A stretch of DNA of 64,000 nt, taken from Eunapius fragilis. Taxonomy: Eukaryota; Porifera; Demospongiae; Spongillida; Spongillidae. The DNA lies in assembly GCA_963681505.1 (NCBI GenBank), contig OY811984.1:3826858-3890857 (forward strand), read 5' to 3'. This document shows, one piece after another, positions 11,627 through 24,317 of the stretch (positions are counted from its first letter, which is position 1; each line of letters begins with the position of its first letter). The translations under genes were made by a program, and so were the position numbers. A model generated the notes under the pieces. It worked only from the letters and a program-made list of their open reading frames with translations, did not search any database and was not told where the DNA came from.

Positions 11627-13071
11627 CCCATCGAAGAAAGGCTGGGTCGAATTGAACATGAATTAAAAGAAATCAAAACTATTTTATTGCAAAAGGTAAC
11701 TTTTATTAAGTATGCATGTATACCATGACACAGATCATTTCCTATTTTATAGGGTGGTCAAAATGAAGAAAAAGTTGACTTCACTGCTATAAATGCAGAC
11801 ACACCTTACTCAATCCCTAGTATATAGGGAATACCGCGCCCACTTTTCTTCTACCGGGGAGTGTCACGGGGTACGTATCACATGGCGACTGACTTGGTCG
11901 GGCCGTGTGAGTGGCTGTCAGGTCAGGTGTGTTGTGTTTATTGGCTAACGGTGAATGACACTGGCATCTCACGGATGTTCTTTCGATACTCTCACGGGTT
12001 CTTACGGTTGGGGTTCCCCGGGATACAGTGTGTATCAGGTACCTCTCATAGCATGTAACGTCAGTTTTATCAACAAACCGGCAGCGTCACATTCGCTTTC
12101 CCCCGTAGATGAAGTATCGTCCGAGTTGACAACGAACATTGACCCAAGAGCAACACAATCCGATAGCTCAAGTGACGTCAACTCTGTCATACGTGTGTGT
12201 CACTCTTGATACATGAGTGTCGTACACAAAACGGACGTTACATGCTATCTACGGTGTGTATCCACAGTGTACAATGCACAGAGCCCCGATCGTAAGAACC
12301 GGTGAGAAGGGCAAGAGATCCCAGTGAGAGATCACGTATCACTCGCTGTTCACACGATAGTCTCACGGTAAGCATATGCATTCACGGATAGACATAGTAT
12401 GTAATTAAAAAATAAAGTCCACAGTCACGGACCACAATAGGGACCCGCTATCCACCGGTGGGCCCCTACCGGCCGTCTATGTGTACAACAGCCAGACAGC
12501 ATGCCAGTACCACATCCCGTCGCACCCCGTACGGTATTCCGTGACAGTGCCAGTACAAGAAAAGTGGGCGTGGTATTCCCTATATACTTGATTGACGTAT
12601 TTCTCACTAAAGAGGAGCTGAGTAAGTCACTTGTGATGACGTCAAAGAAGAGCTCGAGGCCAGCTTTGCCACAAGATCGTATGAGAAAACTAATTGGTAG
12701 GTTTTATCAAAATACAGCTACATCACATACATGATGTGCAAAAAGATATCATGCACTGATACATTTGCACGTTTTCAAATTATTTGGAATTCTAAGGGAT
12801 GCAGTATTTTTTAAAAGTAATTGGCTCCGCATGGATTTGCTAATGGTATATATTAGTTTCAATTGCAGATTTTGTGAAGAAAAGGTTCGGTGCCAATAGC
12901 TTTGACATGAAGATTCTCAAGAGAAAATGCAATCAAAAATGTAGAGATACAAATAGAAATTATTTTAAAATGCAGTCTGGGAGTCGCAAGGTAGGCACCC
13001 CTGCAGAACTACTGCCCCATGGAGATGAAGAAGAAAAAGATGAAAAAAAACGAAGAGCAAGAAGTAAATGA
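11627..13071 (+). CDS. BEN-domain gene (partial, exons inferred)
   Basis: Exons I infer: 11627-11695 (acceptor ATTTAG, donor AAG|GTAACT; codes the coiled-coil-like EERLGRIEHELKEIK), 11753 to about 11819, a block ending at 12696 (donor G|GTAGGT), and 12869-13071 (acceptor TTGCAG). Joining the last two gives DVFLTKEELSKS, then PALPQDRMRKLIDFVKKRF, then ILKRKCNQKCRDTNR. This matches the spacing of a BEN domain, a DNA- and chromatin-binding fold of transcriptional repressors. A 758-bp TIR element sits between exons 2 and 3. The 5' exons are not identified. Past residue K of SGSRK the frame may be wrong, because another frame gives an acidic tail. The BEN call rests on pattern only. Confidence 0.55.
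11825..12582. mobile_element. 758-bp TIR element (MITE-like) inside the BEN gene
   Basis: Imperfect terminal inverted repeats of about 55 bp begin TAGGGAATACC and end GGTATTCCCTA. TATA is duplicated at 11821-11824 and 12583-12586. The motif TCACGG recurs inside, near both ends, and could be a transposase-binding site. No coding capacity, so it is non-autonomous. The TA-rich duplication fits Tc1/mariner-like or related mobilisers, but the class is open. Confidence 0.8.
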
Positions 13072-13239
13072 TGATGATGAATATGATGTGCGTTCAATGG
13101 CAGATGTGGGGGATATAGACGGATAAGAACAGTATAAAAATTATAGGTGGACCAGTGTGATGTGTGATGGAATTACAATAGTTGCAATGATTTTATGATA
13201 ATGAAATTGAATCAAACTGGCAAGATTATTAAAGTTTCG

Positions 13240-13560
13240 TGCCTAGTAATTCATGCACGTACATGCATATTCATGCACGAATTTTAGTAAGATTCATGTA
13301 AGATCCTGCAAGATCACTCGCGACCATTTGTAAGAGCGATGCATGGTTCGCACAAGATCATGCATGATTACGCACGCGTTTGAAAGAACCATGCATGATT
13401 CATGCAAGATTCTTTGATTTCTTTCTTAAGATTCTTGCATGAAAATGTCCGAAAATCATGCACGCACACGCGCATGATTAAACGCAGGTTTTTTGCATGA
13501 ATCTTGCAAAGATCCATAGCATGATCATGCAAGATGTTTTTGCTTGGGATATGACAATAG
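13240..13560. repeat. Degenerate CATGCA / GCAAGAT repeat tract
   Basis: Short motifs CATGCATGAT, TCATGCAAGAT and their complements recur irregularly on both strands, giving many small potential hairpins. It is not a regular tandem array and holds no gene. Confidence 0.6.
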
Positions 13561-13581
13561 CTGGAGACCACATGGGCCTAT

Positions 13582-13855
13582 ATAATGCACCTATCATTTT
13601 TACGTGAGACCCCCCTCCCTTGGGGCGAAGTCGGGATTAGGTGGGGATTTGACGCGTGAATATTATTACTGGCCACACATTTGACCATAGTCGGGCACGC
13701 GTTTGACCTTTTATCAGACCACGTAGTATAGACATTTGACCGGTTATTAACCCCCAACCAGGGGTAGTTTGCTTTAATAAAGGTCAAATCCCTCACAATG
13801 CCCCAGGGGGGGGGGGGGGGGGGGGGGGTCTCACGTAACAATTATAGGCGCATAA
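13582..13855. mobile_element. MITE with G23 tract
   Basis: Inverted ends of about 45 bp: the left end reads AATGCACCTATCATTTTTAC then GTGAGACCCCCC. The right end is its imperfect complement, with GGTCTCACGT. The right copy of the TIR contains 23 consecutive G at 13806-13828. About 275 bp, non-coding. Confidence 0.75.
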
Positions 13856-13949
13856 TCATTGCAATGCACTTGTGAATTGCTAATCTCATGCAAGAAAAAC
13901 TAGAAAGTCAATATTGAGCATTGATGCTTATAATAAGCAATCACGTATA

Positions 13950-14190
13950 AGTAACAGGGACGTACGGTGGGACAATGGCCTGTGATGGCCGGGGACGGTG
14001 ACTTGTGACGAAGACATTATAAGTGACGGGGACGGTGACATAACGTGACGGGGATGATGGCTTGTGACGGGGATGGTGAGTTGTGACGGGGACGGTGGCT
14101 TGTGATGGGAACGGTGGCTTGTGACGGGGATGTAAGTTGTGACAGGGACGCTGTTTTGTGACGGAGACGGTGACATAAGTATGATACATG
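13950..14190 (+). repeat. Minisatellite GTGACGGGGACGGTG type
   Basis: Roughly ten units of about 24 bp built on CTTGTGACGGGGACGGTGG, with drift among the copies. The open frames on the minus strand are by-products of the repeat. Confidence 0.8.
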
Positions 14191-14516
14191 TTACCGCCCC
14201 CGTCACTTATAGTAGATTAGCTTTATCTGAACACACTGTACTGTTGGCCTTATCCCTGTGTACTCCCTATGTAAAGACCTAATGCTAAGCTTGTTGTCTT
14301 AAAAACGGTTAATTAATGTTAATAATTAATTTGCTGATTTATCTATTTGATCTTAGCTAAATGTTTCAACTGCTCTAGTGAAATTAGAATTGTTTAATGA
14401 CATTCCCAACCAGTTATTGATAAATATTCGAACTTTCTGGGACTCATTATCAATAAAACAAAATTTCATTACATTGTTTACTGAGTCCAATAGCAATCAA
14501 TAAGATTCAATTTATC
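14191..14516. other. AT-rich spacer, no feature
   Basis: Unique AT-rich sequence between the minisatellite and the decayed minus-strand gene. I see nothing in it. Confidence 0.4.
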
Positions 14517-16859
14517 TTCTTTTGTGGCTTTGCATAAATTGTACCTTCTACATCTGGTAGAACATAAAAGAGAGGAGTGATCAGGTTCATCCACTCTTCA
14601 ATCGTGGTCACACTGTGAAGCGATACACTGATGCCTTTCTTGCCAAGCTGCTCAATGAGCTCTTCAAGGTTTCCATTTTTTTAATACTTCAGGTCATACT
14701 TGACTTCTTGTCCACCTGTCAAGCATACTGTAAAGCACACATGAGACACCTTACACTTCCCCAGTGGTTTTGATCTATGTAGAAGTCCTTCAAAAACTAG
14801 GTATGCCATGTGTGCAGGCAGGTATTTTCTGTTCAAGCGATGAGGCACGACGCAAATATTTGGTTTCAATCAAGTACCAATATGAATGACACCCTGGATT
14901 CATCAAACAAGTAGGATGTATTATGCCGTGTCTTTGTACAGCATCAATTGCTTTGCTCTTTATAAAATCTATCTGCATGCTAGTAGGATTTGTATCCTTC
15001 ATCAAAGTTAATTTAGAATCTATATAGCCTTAATTCTTTTCATCCCATTCATTCTTTTCTCCCGCCTTTTTCGAAGTAGTCGCGTTGTGACGGGGAAAAG
15101 TCTCCACTCCAGTGGCAATAGTGGAGCAAAATGTAACCATGTCATGTCCATGTGAAGAGGAGAACTGGTGCATTGTCTTACCACACAGTGCATCAATCAC
15201 CTTATTGAATGGTAAGGCACCTCAGGTGTGTATCTGCCTTAGCTGCAGTGCACAAACTAGCATTTTCTCTAGTGAATCTCCTTCAGCATCTGCATTCCAG
15301 GGTTCCCTTTCAAAGGCTTTTCCTAAATCATTGAATAACTCACTCTCTTTATGATAATAGTTAGAAATTAGAGGATGTATTATGATAAATGGATTAAGAA
15401 ATCCACTGAGTGTGAAATCTGAATAACAGAAGTGTGGATAATGGCACCACAATCCTCATAATTACTCGGGCAAGGCAGTTGAAACAAATCAGTTGTCTTC
15501 AAATTGAAACACTCCCTCCAGTACTGAGAAAAAAAGTCCGGTTCTTTCTCAACTAAACAAGACACAGTATGTATAATTGGTGCGATCAAGTGTTCAATTA
15601 TTAATGGAATATCACCCTTAATAAAATTTTTGAGCCATAAGCCCAGCATACCTGGTGAGAACTTGGTCCATTTGTAGATGATAAAAGGAAACTGTAAACA
15701 ATTTGTTTTATACATATCTTTGAGCTCATTAATCATGAGAGTATGTGTACGATCTGACTCTAATGCAGGATTCAGCCATAAATACTTTGAAGGGTGGCTA
15801 CTGTGAGAAGCTAGGAATCTCTGATCCATGACCACAAAGCCAGAAACAATCAGAGTTGACGATGTAAAGGAATATAATGGATTTGTAATACTGCAGAGGA
15901 TTTCATGGCACTGGCTTTCTGAGATCAAACAACCTCTTATGAACTTAGATGGGCATATTTGAATAAAATTCATTACTCTATCAATGGTAAGAAAGGAAGA
16001 AATAAACAGTAATTTTTCAAAATCAGGCCATTGTAAGTGAATTCCACAAGTGCGCATTACTGAGTGAATCACACAAGCCCAGAATCTTGGTGCCATAGTG
16101 TGTGGAGATGAACCTGCTTCTGAATGTGGGGTGTCACTATTGTAGAAGATGCAAATGGCAAAAATCTCAATGTCTCTAAGATGACTACACACAACATCAA
16201 GTAACAGAGACTTTCCTTGCCGAGATGCTGCAACCACACAATATAAATCGGGCGGATTTCTTTTGTTTGAGAAGTTGTAGGCTCAAGATGTACCGTCATA
16301 TCTGAAAGAACAGTTTTTACATGTTGGTTGCGTTCATTACCAAGCATGGCAGATGTTGATCCTTTAAACTTGTGATGATAAGTCATATGGTTGAACATGA
16401 AATTTGGTTCTCTCTTGCACTGTTTTACAATTTCCGCACAATTGTTCCACGCTTTCCACTCCTTCTCGGACATAATTTCTTTCTGCTTTTCCACGGAAAT
16501 GTTGTTCCACTGAGACAGTGTCTTCACATCGACTGCTGCTGCTGCCTTTGCACTGTTTGACAAATACTGAAATGCCTTTTCTGCATCTTCTCCTAGTTCA
16601 TCAAAGCACATTCGTTTCAGATTATTTAACACGTTACCAGCGGAAGGTCATTTGAAATGTGCCATGCCACTATCTTGGTATTCTTGAGAACATCATTCAA
16701 TGTCAATGTATCATAATTGGTCACACCATTCACATGAAGTAGCTCGACATTGGTTATGTCACTCTGCTCGCGTGCTTGTGTCATCATCCACTTCATTCGA
16801 GAATACGTTAATGTGTGTGTTGTGGTGTTTTTTGTGTGTGTGAGTGATAATAAACGCAT
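14517..16859 (-). pseudogene. Decayed P-loop NTPase-like gene
   Basis: Minus-strand fragments read in order as one protein of roughly 750 residues. First comes TLTLNDVLKNTKIVAWHIS (about 16700), then CFDELGEDAEKAFQYL, then a likely Walker A, AASRQGKSLLLD, near 16215-16240. A long middle block follows (15380-16237), then KESELFNDLGKAFEREPWNA, and last NGNLEELIEQLGKKGIS near 14670. Frame changes near 16635, 16235 and 15420, and in-frame stops near 15220, 15028 and 14680, show decay. The P-loop and the N-terminal header recall Crinkler-type proteins, which sponge genomes carry in multiple copies; that link is weak. The family is otherwise unknown to me. Confidence 0.5.
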
Positions 16860-17685
16860 TATTTATAAACAGAATGCACTCTGAACAGACAGAAAGAGAT
16901 AAGCACATACCTACATATTAAACCACACGGACATTCACACTTATACACCAAGCATATATTTTATTACTCAGAGCATTCAATGAGACAAAAATCCTTACAT
17001 GATGCTGTACTTGGAAAAAATTGGCCACCTTTCCAGAATGCACACATTGGCATCATCTTACAAGTTTTTCTTTTACACACCACCGGTATTGCGCGACCTG
17101 GCCTGAAGTTTAGTAATTGAAGCCCTTTAACTTAGGTTAAAGGGCTTCAATTTGTAATCTTCACCCACTTATGGTCACAAGCCAAAAACCACTTTACCAG
17201 AGACCCTCTAGGTTTAATTTTATGTTTCAACTAGATCCCATTCTGCCCCACACTGAAACTTCCCATATTACTTGGTCAAAGACGAATCTTATTTATAATA
17301 GACAACAAAACAATGCTTTGTCTGATAAACTGGAATCTGTGCTAAATAGAACACTAAAACAGGAATTACAAATTCAGTAGGAAGACTTAAAACTAAAAAT
17401 AAACGACCTCCATGTAGTGTACTAATAAAGTTTTAAACCTCATTGCTCACTGTGGCTCACAGGCTAAGATATCATGCATTTAGTTTTGTTAGTTTACTTT
17501 TGTGATCAAACGTTCAACAAGCATTAGCATCAAAAGTACAGGTCTTGGGAGTTTTAAATTTTACATTCATGTATAAGTCCATGAGGACAAATGGATTCCC
17601 GAAGATCACGAGAATTTGAAACATGGGTGGCAAAACATGTGGTGATTTGACATGGAATGACCCACATGCTAAATTATATATATAT
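16860..17685. other. Spacer with a perfect 17-bp hairpin
   Basis: No gene is recognised. At 17115-17152 lies AATTGAAGCCCTTTAAC, loop TTAG, then its exact complement, 38 nt in all. The open frame at 17171-17380 has no family resemblance. Confidence 0.6.
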
Positions 17686-19338
17686 GGGTCAGTTCACGAG
17701 AAAATGAGCCTTCGCTATATTTTATAAAAGTTATAAAAATGACTCACGTTTGAATCGTTATAACTTCGGAACAGTAAACGCTATTGACTTCCTATTTTCA
17801 ACACTTCATACTACACCATTTTTATAAGGTAAAATAGATTTTGGGGTCTTGCATTAGCTTCGTGCCAGCATTGCAACGTCCGATACCCCTTTGGGTTCAA
17901 ACTGGCCATATCTTTCGGCAGGACATGTCAATTAACTTCAACTTCGGTTTATACGCAGAGGGGTCCTGTGCCTATCGATTTGCCCTGTTCGTTAATTTTT
18001 ACTTGATCCGTTACGGAGATACAGCTGTGCAAAGTAATTGCACATTTCTCGTTCATTTCGCGCCATTAACCTGGTTCCCGCTACTCCGAGCACATGAATA
18101 TACAATAACCTCCCGTGCCCATGCCACTATGTACAACTGAAGTACCAGCTTCTTACAAACGTCAGTGGTTCTCTTCTATAGCGAACAAGATTCGTTAAGC
18201 TATAGAAATGCGTGGGATTCAGCTACCATCACCATACAAAACACGGTACGTACCACCAGTACCGATACGCGTGCACAACATTTTGTAGAAATCGTGCCCC
18301 TGTCGTATAGGCCTACTCTTTGGGTGCCACTCATTGCGTGGCCATTTATAGACGCACAGCCTATAACAGTGCATCAGAGCCATGATATATAGTGCATGGT
18401 GTATCACTCAGCTAGGCTATGGGAGAGGCGTGGTCGAGTTAAAGACACATGCAGCGCAGCTAGGCTGGAACACATGTAGCCCATCCTTATTGTCGAGATT
18501 TGAGTTCTGCTGGCACATATATTTTAAACGCCCACCGTTTTTCAATTCATCTGCATGGCTGGCACACTCACACACACCCATGAACCAACACATCACACGT
18601 CTCATGTCCGGCCTATACACACTCTTTCCACCATAAGACACTATTCTTTTCCCCTTGCTGTACACCCTGTAAATTGTTATGTTGTGTGCTACATGGATTC
18701 ACTCATACGATTTGTCCATTTGAACTTTTTCTCTATGTCTTTCGATTACACTGGCCTACTATACAACCCTCTTTCCCAACTATTTATATTCAGACCGATG
18801 TGTAACTGGATTGTGTGTTGTATACATAGTGGTATAAGAGCATGGGGGCAAATCCCCCAACACTTTTTTCAGAGGGAGAGCATCCCCCCCCCTCCCCCCA
18901 TTGGTTGCATGTACTGGATTAATGTGTTGTATGTACTGGACTATATGTTCCTGTCTCACAGTACCTGCCACATCATGACGTACCATGCCTCATGTCCCAT
19001 ATTCCTTTACATACATCCATTTACACACTCACACACTCATACACACAACACTCACAACTATCCCATGCCAATCACTATATACGTTGAAGCTCTGAGTGTG
19101 TACCATTGAGAGGTTTAAAAAGACTTAGGACTTACTATTTATTACCTTCCCTTGTTATATAAAATTCCCAGGGCCCTGTTCTTTATCTTTTGGGATACAG
19201 CAGGAATAATATTCCTGCCGGGCTTATATACGAGGTAAAAGTAGGTCTACTAAAGTCCCTCTTACAGAGTGGTGGATCTACAAGTAATATCACAAAGGAT
19301 AAATAGCACAGATTCCTAGAAGGTGCCCATGTATATTG

Positions 19339-19392
<54 letters not shown>

Positions 19393-19830
19393 AAGGGGCG
19401 CATGTATAGCTATACATACACACACACACTCACACACACAAACCAGTGTAACTTAGAATTAGTGGTTCTGGTGGGTATGACTGTCAGCTTGCTATGACCA
19501 GATGCAAAGCCATCCATGGAAGTCACCCATGGAATGTTGATTTACATGAGATGGTGGCAAATAGATAGGCTAATACCTTTGTGTTTAAGACTCTGCAATC
19601 AATGAGACATATGGTCACATACCCACCTGAGGATCAGAGCACTTGGTGTCATTTTTATGTATGTTTTTGGATCTGGGGCAGTGCCGCTTCCAAACACGTT
19701 ACAGGTGACTTCCATAGGCTTTAGCATTTGGTCATATGTGTAGCAAACCTGACAGCCATCCTCACCAGCTGCAGAACCACTAATCCTAAGTAGCATTGGA
19801 ATTTCCGTGTGTGTTTGTGTGTGTGTGTGG
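17686..19830 (+). repeat. Outer left arm, unit 1
   Basis: Inverted partner of 23868-25956. Contains an AC microsatellite at 19342-19388 and ends in the GT microsatellite at about 19805-19855. Open frames here have no family resemblance. They are shared between the arms because the DNA is duplicated, so their conservation is no evidence of coding. Confidence 0.8.
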
Positions 19831-21410
19831 TGTGTGTGTGTGTGTGTGTGTGTGCTTGTAGCATTGATACCTTTCTTGGAGGATTTTATGTGTAGGCAAG
19901 CTACTTGTAGACAGATGGAAGCCTTGCATATAGTGGCAGTGAATATTATTGCTAGCCTATCTGAAAGATTTGGAAAGACTGGGCCTCTGTAGAGTTTATA
20001 CAGAGAGCATTCACTGACATGGCTTCTATTTACCCATGGTATTTACTTACACAACAGATATGAAGCTTCAGGACTAGTATGTAGGTATATAAACAAGAGC
20101 ACCACCATCATGTAACTTAGTAAGCACTGCCAATAAGAAAGTGTACCATTGACGGGGACATGAGATTTGAGCCCCCCCCCCCCCCCCCCATCTTTCATGA
20201 CCACTATCAGATGAAATAGAGGAGTCCATACAACCCTCCCAATGAAACACACTCTCAATTTCAGTACAGTGAATAGTATATGGGACATGTATAGTGGAGC
20301 CTCACAGGGGCCTCTGACAAATGTTTTGTGGCATTTGCTCCCATGACCCCCGTGCTTCCTACCACCAGTCTAATGCATGCGACACACAGTCCAGTTACAT
20401 GTGTGAAAAACACATCCACATCAGTGACAGGGAAGCCTTTGGACATGACCATGTAGAGAAGGCCATGGGATATGAGCATACAGTGGAGGGCACGAGTCTG
20501 ACAAGACATACTACCATTTTTGTGCTGATACAATTATGACCACTAAAGAAATAGAAGGTAATGGAATGTTTGCACATGTAGGACCAAACAAAAAGAGAAT
20601 GAATCTGAAAATAAACATAACAAAAAAAGAGGTTGTATATTAGGTCAGTGAAAGTACTATAACCGAAAGACATTGAAAAAAAAGTTCATATGGACAAAGC
20701 ATATGAGTGAATCTATGTAGCACACAACATAACAATTTACAGGCAAGGGGAAAAGAATAGTGTCTTATGGTAGAAAGAGTGTGTATAGGCGTGACATGAG
20801 ACGTGTGTATAGGCGTGACATGAGACGTGTGTATTCGTTGGTTCATGGGTGTGTGAGACGTGTGTATTCGTTGGTTCATGGGTGTGTGTGTGTGTGTGCC
20901 AGCCATGCTGATGGAATGAAAAACAGTGGGCGTTAAAATATATGTGCCAGCAGAACGCAAATTCCAGCAATAAGGAAGGGTTACATGTGTTCCAGTCTGC
21001 AAGTGTCTTTAACTCGACCACGCCTCTCCCATAGCCTAGCTGATACACCGTGCACTATAAATCATGGCTCTGACTAACTGTTATAGGTTATGAGCCTATA
21101 AATGGTCAGGCACCCATCGACAGGGACACGATTTTTTCATAATGTTGTGCAAGCATATCGGTACTGGTAGTACGTACCATCCAATCCTATATGCCAGCAA
21201 CTTTCTCATAGAGAATGTCTTTTTTACTTGTATGCAAGGCTTCCATCTCTAGGTGAGCAGATCTAGAAGTAGCTTGTCAACACATCACAAAAATAAATTG
21301 CACATCCTCCAGAAAGAAAGGTTCCAATGCTACACACACAATGCTACACACACACACACACAGACACACATATATGTGTAGCAAACTTGACAGTCATCCT
21401 CACCAGACCA
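19830..21410 (-). repeat. Inner left arm, unit 2 (inverted)
   Basis: Inverted partner of 21420-22918. Read on the minus strand it repeats the landmark order of the outer unit but with clear divergence. A run of 18 C lies at 20172-20189, opposite the G-rich stretch near 22585-22600 of the partner arm. Confidence 0.75.
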
Positions 21411-21419
21411 AGTAGCATT

Positions 21420-21430
21420 GGAATTTCCGT

Positions 21431-21471
<41 letters not shown>

Positions 21472-22917
21472 TGTGTATGAGTGTTTGTGTGTGTAGCATT
21501 GGAACCTTTCTTTCTTGGAGGATTAGCAATTTATTTTTGTGATGTGTTGACAAGCTACTTCTAGATCTGGGATACCTAGAGATGGAAGCCTTGCATACAA
21601 GTAATAAAGACATTCTCTATGAGAAATTTGATGGCATATAGGATTGGACGGTACGTACCACCAGTACTGATGTGCGTTCACAATATTATGTAGAAATCGT
21701 GTCCCTGTCGATTCGGTCATACACTATGGGTGCCTGGCCATTTATAGGCTCACAACTTATAACAGTACGTCAGAGCCATGATATATAGTGCACGGTGTAT
21801 CAGCTAAGCTATGGGAGAGGCGTGGTCGAGTTAAAGACACATGCAGCGCAGCTACATGTAGGTTGGAACATGTAACCCTTCCTTATTGTTGGGATTTGCG
21901 TTCTGCTGGCACATATATTTTAAATGCCCACCATTTTTCATTTCATCTGCATGGCTGCACACGCACCCATGAACCAAACCCATGAACCAACACATACACA
22001 CGTCTCATGACACGCCTATACACACTCTTTCTACCATAAGACACTATTCTTTTTCCCTTGCTATTCATTGTTACGTTGTGTGCTACATAGATTCACTCAT
22101 ATGCACCATTTGAACTTTTTTTTCTATGTCTTTCGGTTACAGTGCTTTCATTGACCTAATATACAACCTCTTTCTCAACCATTTTTGTTATGTTTATATT
22201 CAGATTCATTCTCTTTATGTTTGGTCCTACATGTGCAAATATTCCATTACCTTCTATTTCTTTAGTGGTCATAATTGTATCAGCACAAAAATGGTAGTAT
22301 GTCTTGTCAGACTTGTACCCTCCACTGTATGCTCATATCCCATGGCCTTCTCTACATGGTCATGTCCAAAGGCTTCCCTGTCACTGATGTAGATGTGTTT
22401 TTCACACATGTAACTGGACTGTGTGTCGCATGGATTGGACTGGCCCCTGTGAGGCTCCACTATACAAGTCCCATATACTATTCACTGTACTCAAATTCAG
22501 ACTGTGCTTCATTGGGAGGGTTTAAGGACTCCTCTATTTCAGCTGATAGTGGTCATGAAAGAGTTGGAATGGTGTGTGTGTGTGGGAGGGGGGGGGGGGC
22601 GGGCTCAAATCTCATGTCCCCGTCAATGGTACTCTTTCTTATTGGCAGTGCTTACTAAGTTACATGCTGGTGGTGCTCTTGTTTATATACCTACATACTA
22701 GTCCTGAAGCTTCATCTCTGCTGTGTAAGTAAATACCATGGGTAAATAGAAGCCATGTCAGTGAATGCTCTCTGTATAAACTCTACAGAGGCCCAGTCTT
22801 TCCAAATCTTTCAGATAGGCTAGCAATAATATTCACTGCCACTATATGCAAGGCTTCAATCTGTCTACAAGTAGCTTGCCTACACATAAAATCCTCCAAG
22901 AAAGTTACAATGCTACA

Positions 22918-22918
<1 letters not shown>
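21420..22918 (+). repeat. Inner right arm, unit 3
   Basis: Inverted partner of 19830-21410. It starts at the centre of symmetry with TAGCATTGGAATTTCCGTG and a GT microsatellite, and ends at the long AC microsatellite that begins at 22919. Confidence 0.75.
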
Positions 22919-23011
<93 letters not shown>

Positions 23012-23867
23012 GCACACAATGGTGGTCTTGACAAAGCTTAGCAAGCTATGTCCGGACCTCCACCAGTGGACATCTTGCTTGCTCCATCACATCCCCTTCA
23101 TGTTGGGACACCCACACCACTACAAGGCCACCAATGGATGCATGCTACTTGCTCCACCACATCAGGGCTTCCATCTCCACCAGTAGGGATTCCCCACCCT
23201 CTACACAGCAGGTGCCCCTTGTCCTCCACATCGATGCACCCCCTCTTCCATAGATGTCACACTTCTACGTAGGGATCTCATTCCCCCCTTTTTACCATTC
23301 CATCCAGGAGACACCCCCCCCCTCCTCCACACAGTATACCCTCCTAAACTGTGTAACACCAATAATGGTCTTATTTCAAAATACTCTAAATTAAATATAG
23401 TTACCGGTATATTCTATCACATGACGAAAAAATAACTAATGGAACAAGTAATAAAAAACATTCGTTGTGAGAAAGTTTGTATATAGGATTGAAAGGCAAT
23501 AGTGGTGTAATAAGGAAATAATATGGGAGTAGTCCTATATTTAGCACATTTGTAGGACATTATGTTGTTCGACTGTGTGCGTATTACATTACCCCTTATT
23601 AGTAGATCCTTGTTTCCTTCCTTTTTGCCATCCAATCCTATATGCCATCAACTTTCTCATATAGAATGTCTTTTTTACTTGTAAGCAAGGCTTCCATCTC
23701 TAGGTGAGCAGATCTAGACGTAGCTTGTCAACACATCACAAAATAAATTGCAAATCCTCCAAGAAAGAAAGGTTCCAATGCTACACACAAACACACACAC
23801 ATACACACACAAACACACACACACACAAACACACACACATACACACACAAACACACACGGAAATTCC
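22919..23867. repeat. Right-arm insertion between units 3 and 4
   Basis: This 0.95-kb block has no counterpart at the matching place in the left half. It holds an AC microsatellite of about 46 repeats (22919-23010), a unique stretch (23011-23635), a third direct copy of the 21184-21338 sequence at 23636-23790, and another AC-rich tract (23785-23858). Microsatellites on both sides suggest unequal exchange through CA repeats. Confidence 0.7.
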
Positions 23868-24270
23868 AATGCTACTTAGGATTAGTGGTTCTGCAGCTGG
23901 TGAGGATGGCTGTCAGGTTTGCTACACATATGACCAAATGCAAAAGCCTATGGAAGTCACCTGTAACGTGTTTAGAAACGGCACTGCCCCAGATCCAAAA
24001 ACATGACACCAAGTGCTCTGATCCTCAGGTGGGTATGTGACCATATGTCTCATTGATTGCAGAGTCATACACACAAAGGCATTATCCTATTTGCCACCAT
24101 CTCATGTAAATCAACATTCCATGGGTGACTTTCATGGGTGGCTTTGCATCTGGTCATAGCAAGCTGACAGTCATACCCACCAGAACCACTAATTCTAAGT
24201 AGCACTGGTTTGTGTGTGTGAGTGTGTGTGTGTGCATGTGTGTGTATGAATAGCTATACATGGGCCCCTT

Positions 24271-24317
<47 letters not shown>

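Noticed and set aside
13578-13841. Minus-strand frame of 87 codons
   Set aside because: Lies wholly within the G23-containing MITE and starts in its poly-G terminus.
17115-17152. Rho-independent terminator
   Set aside because: Bacterial terminators do not apply in this eukaryotic sequence and no T-run follows.
17841-18140. 99-codon frame conserved at 25812-25513
   Set aside because: The conservation is explained by the inverted duplication of the DNA. No family match, no evidence of selection on the protein.
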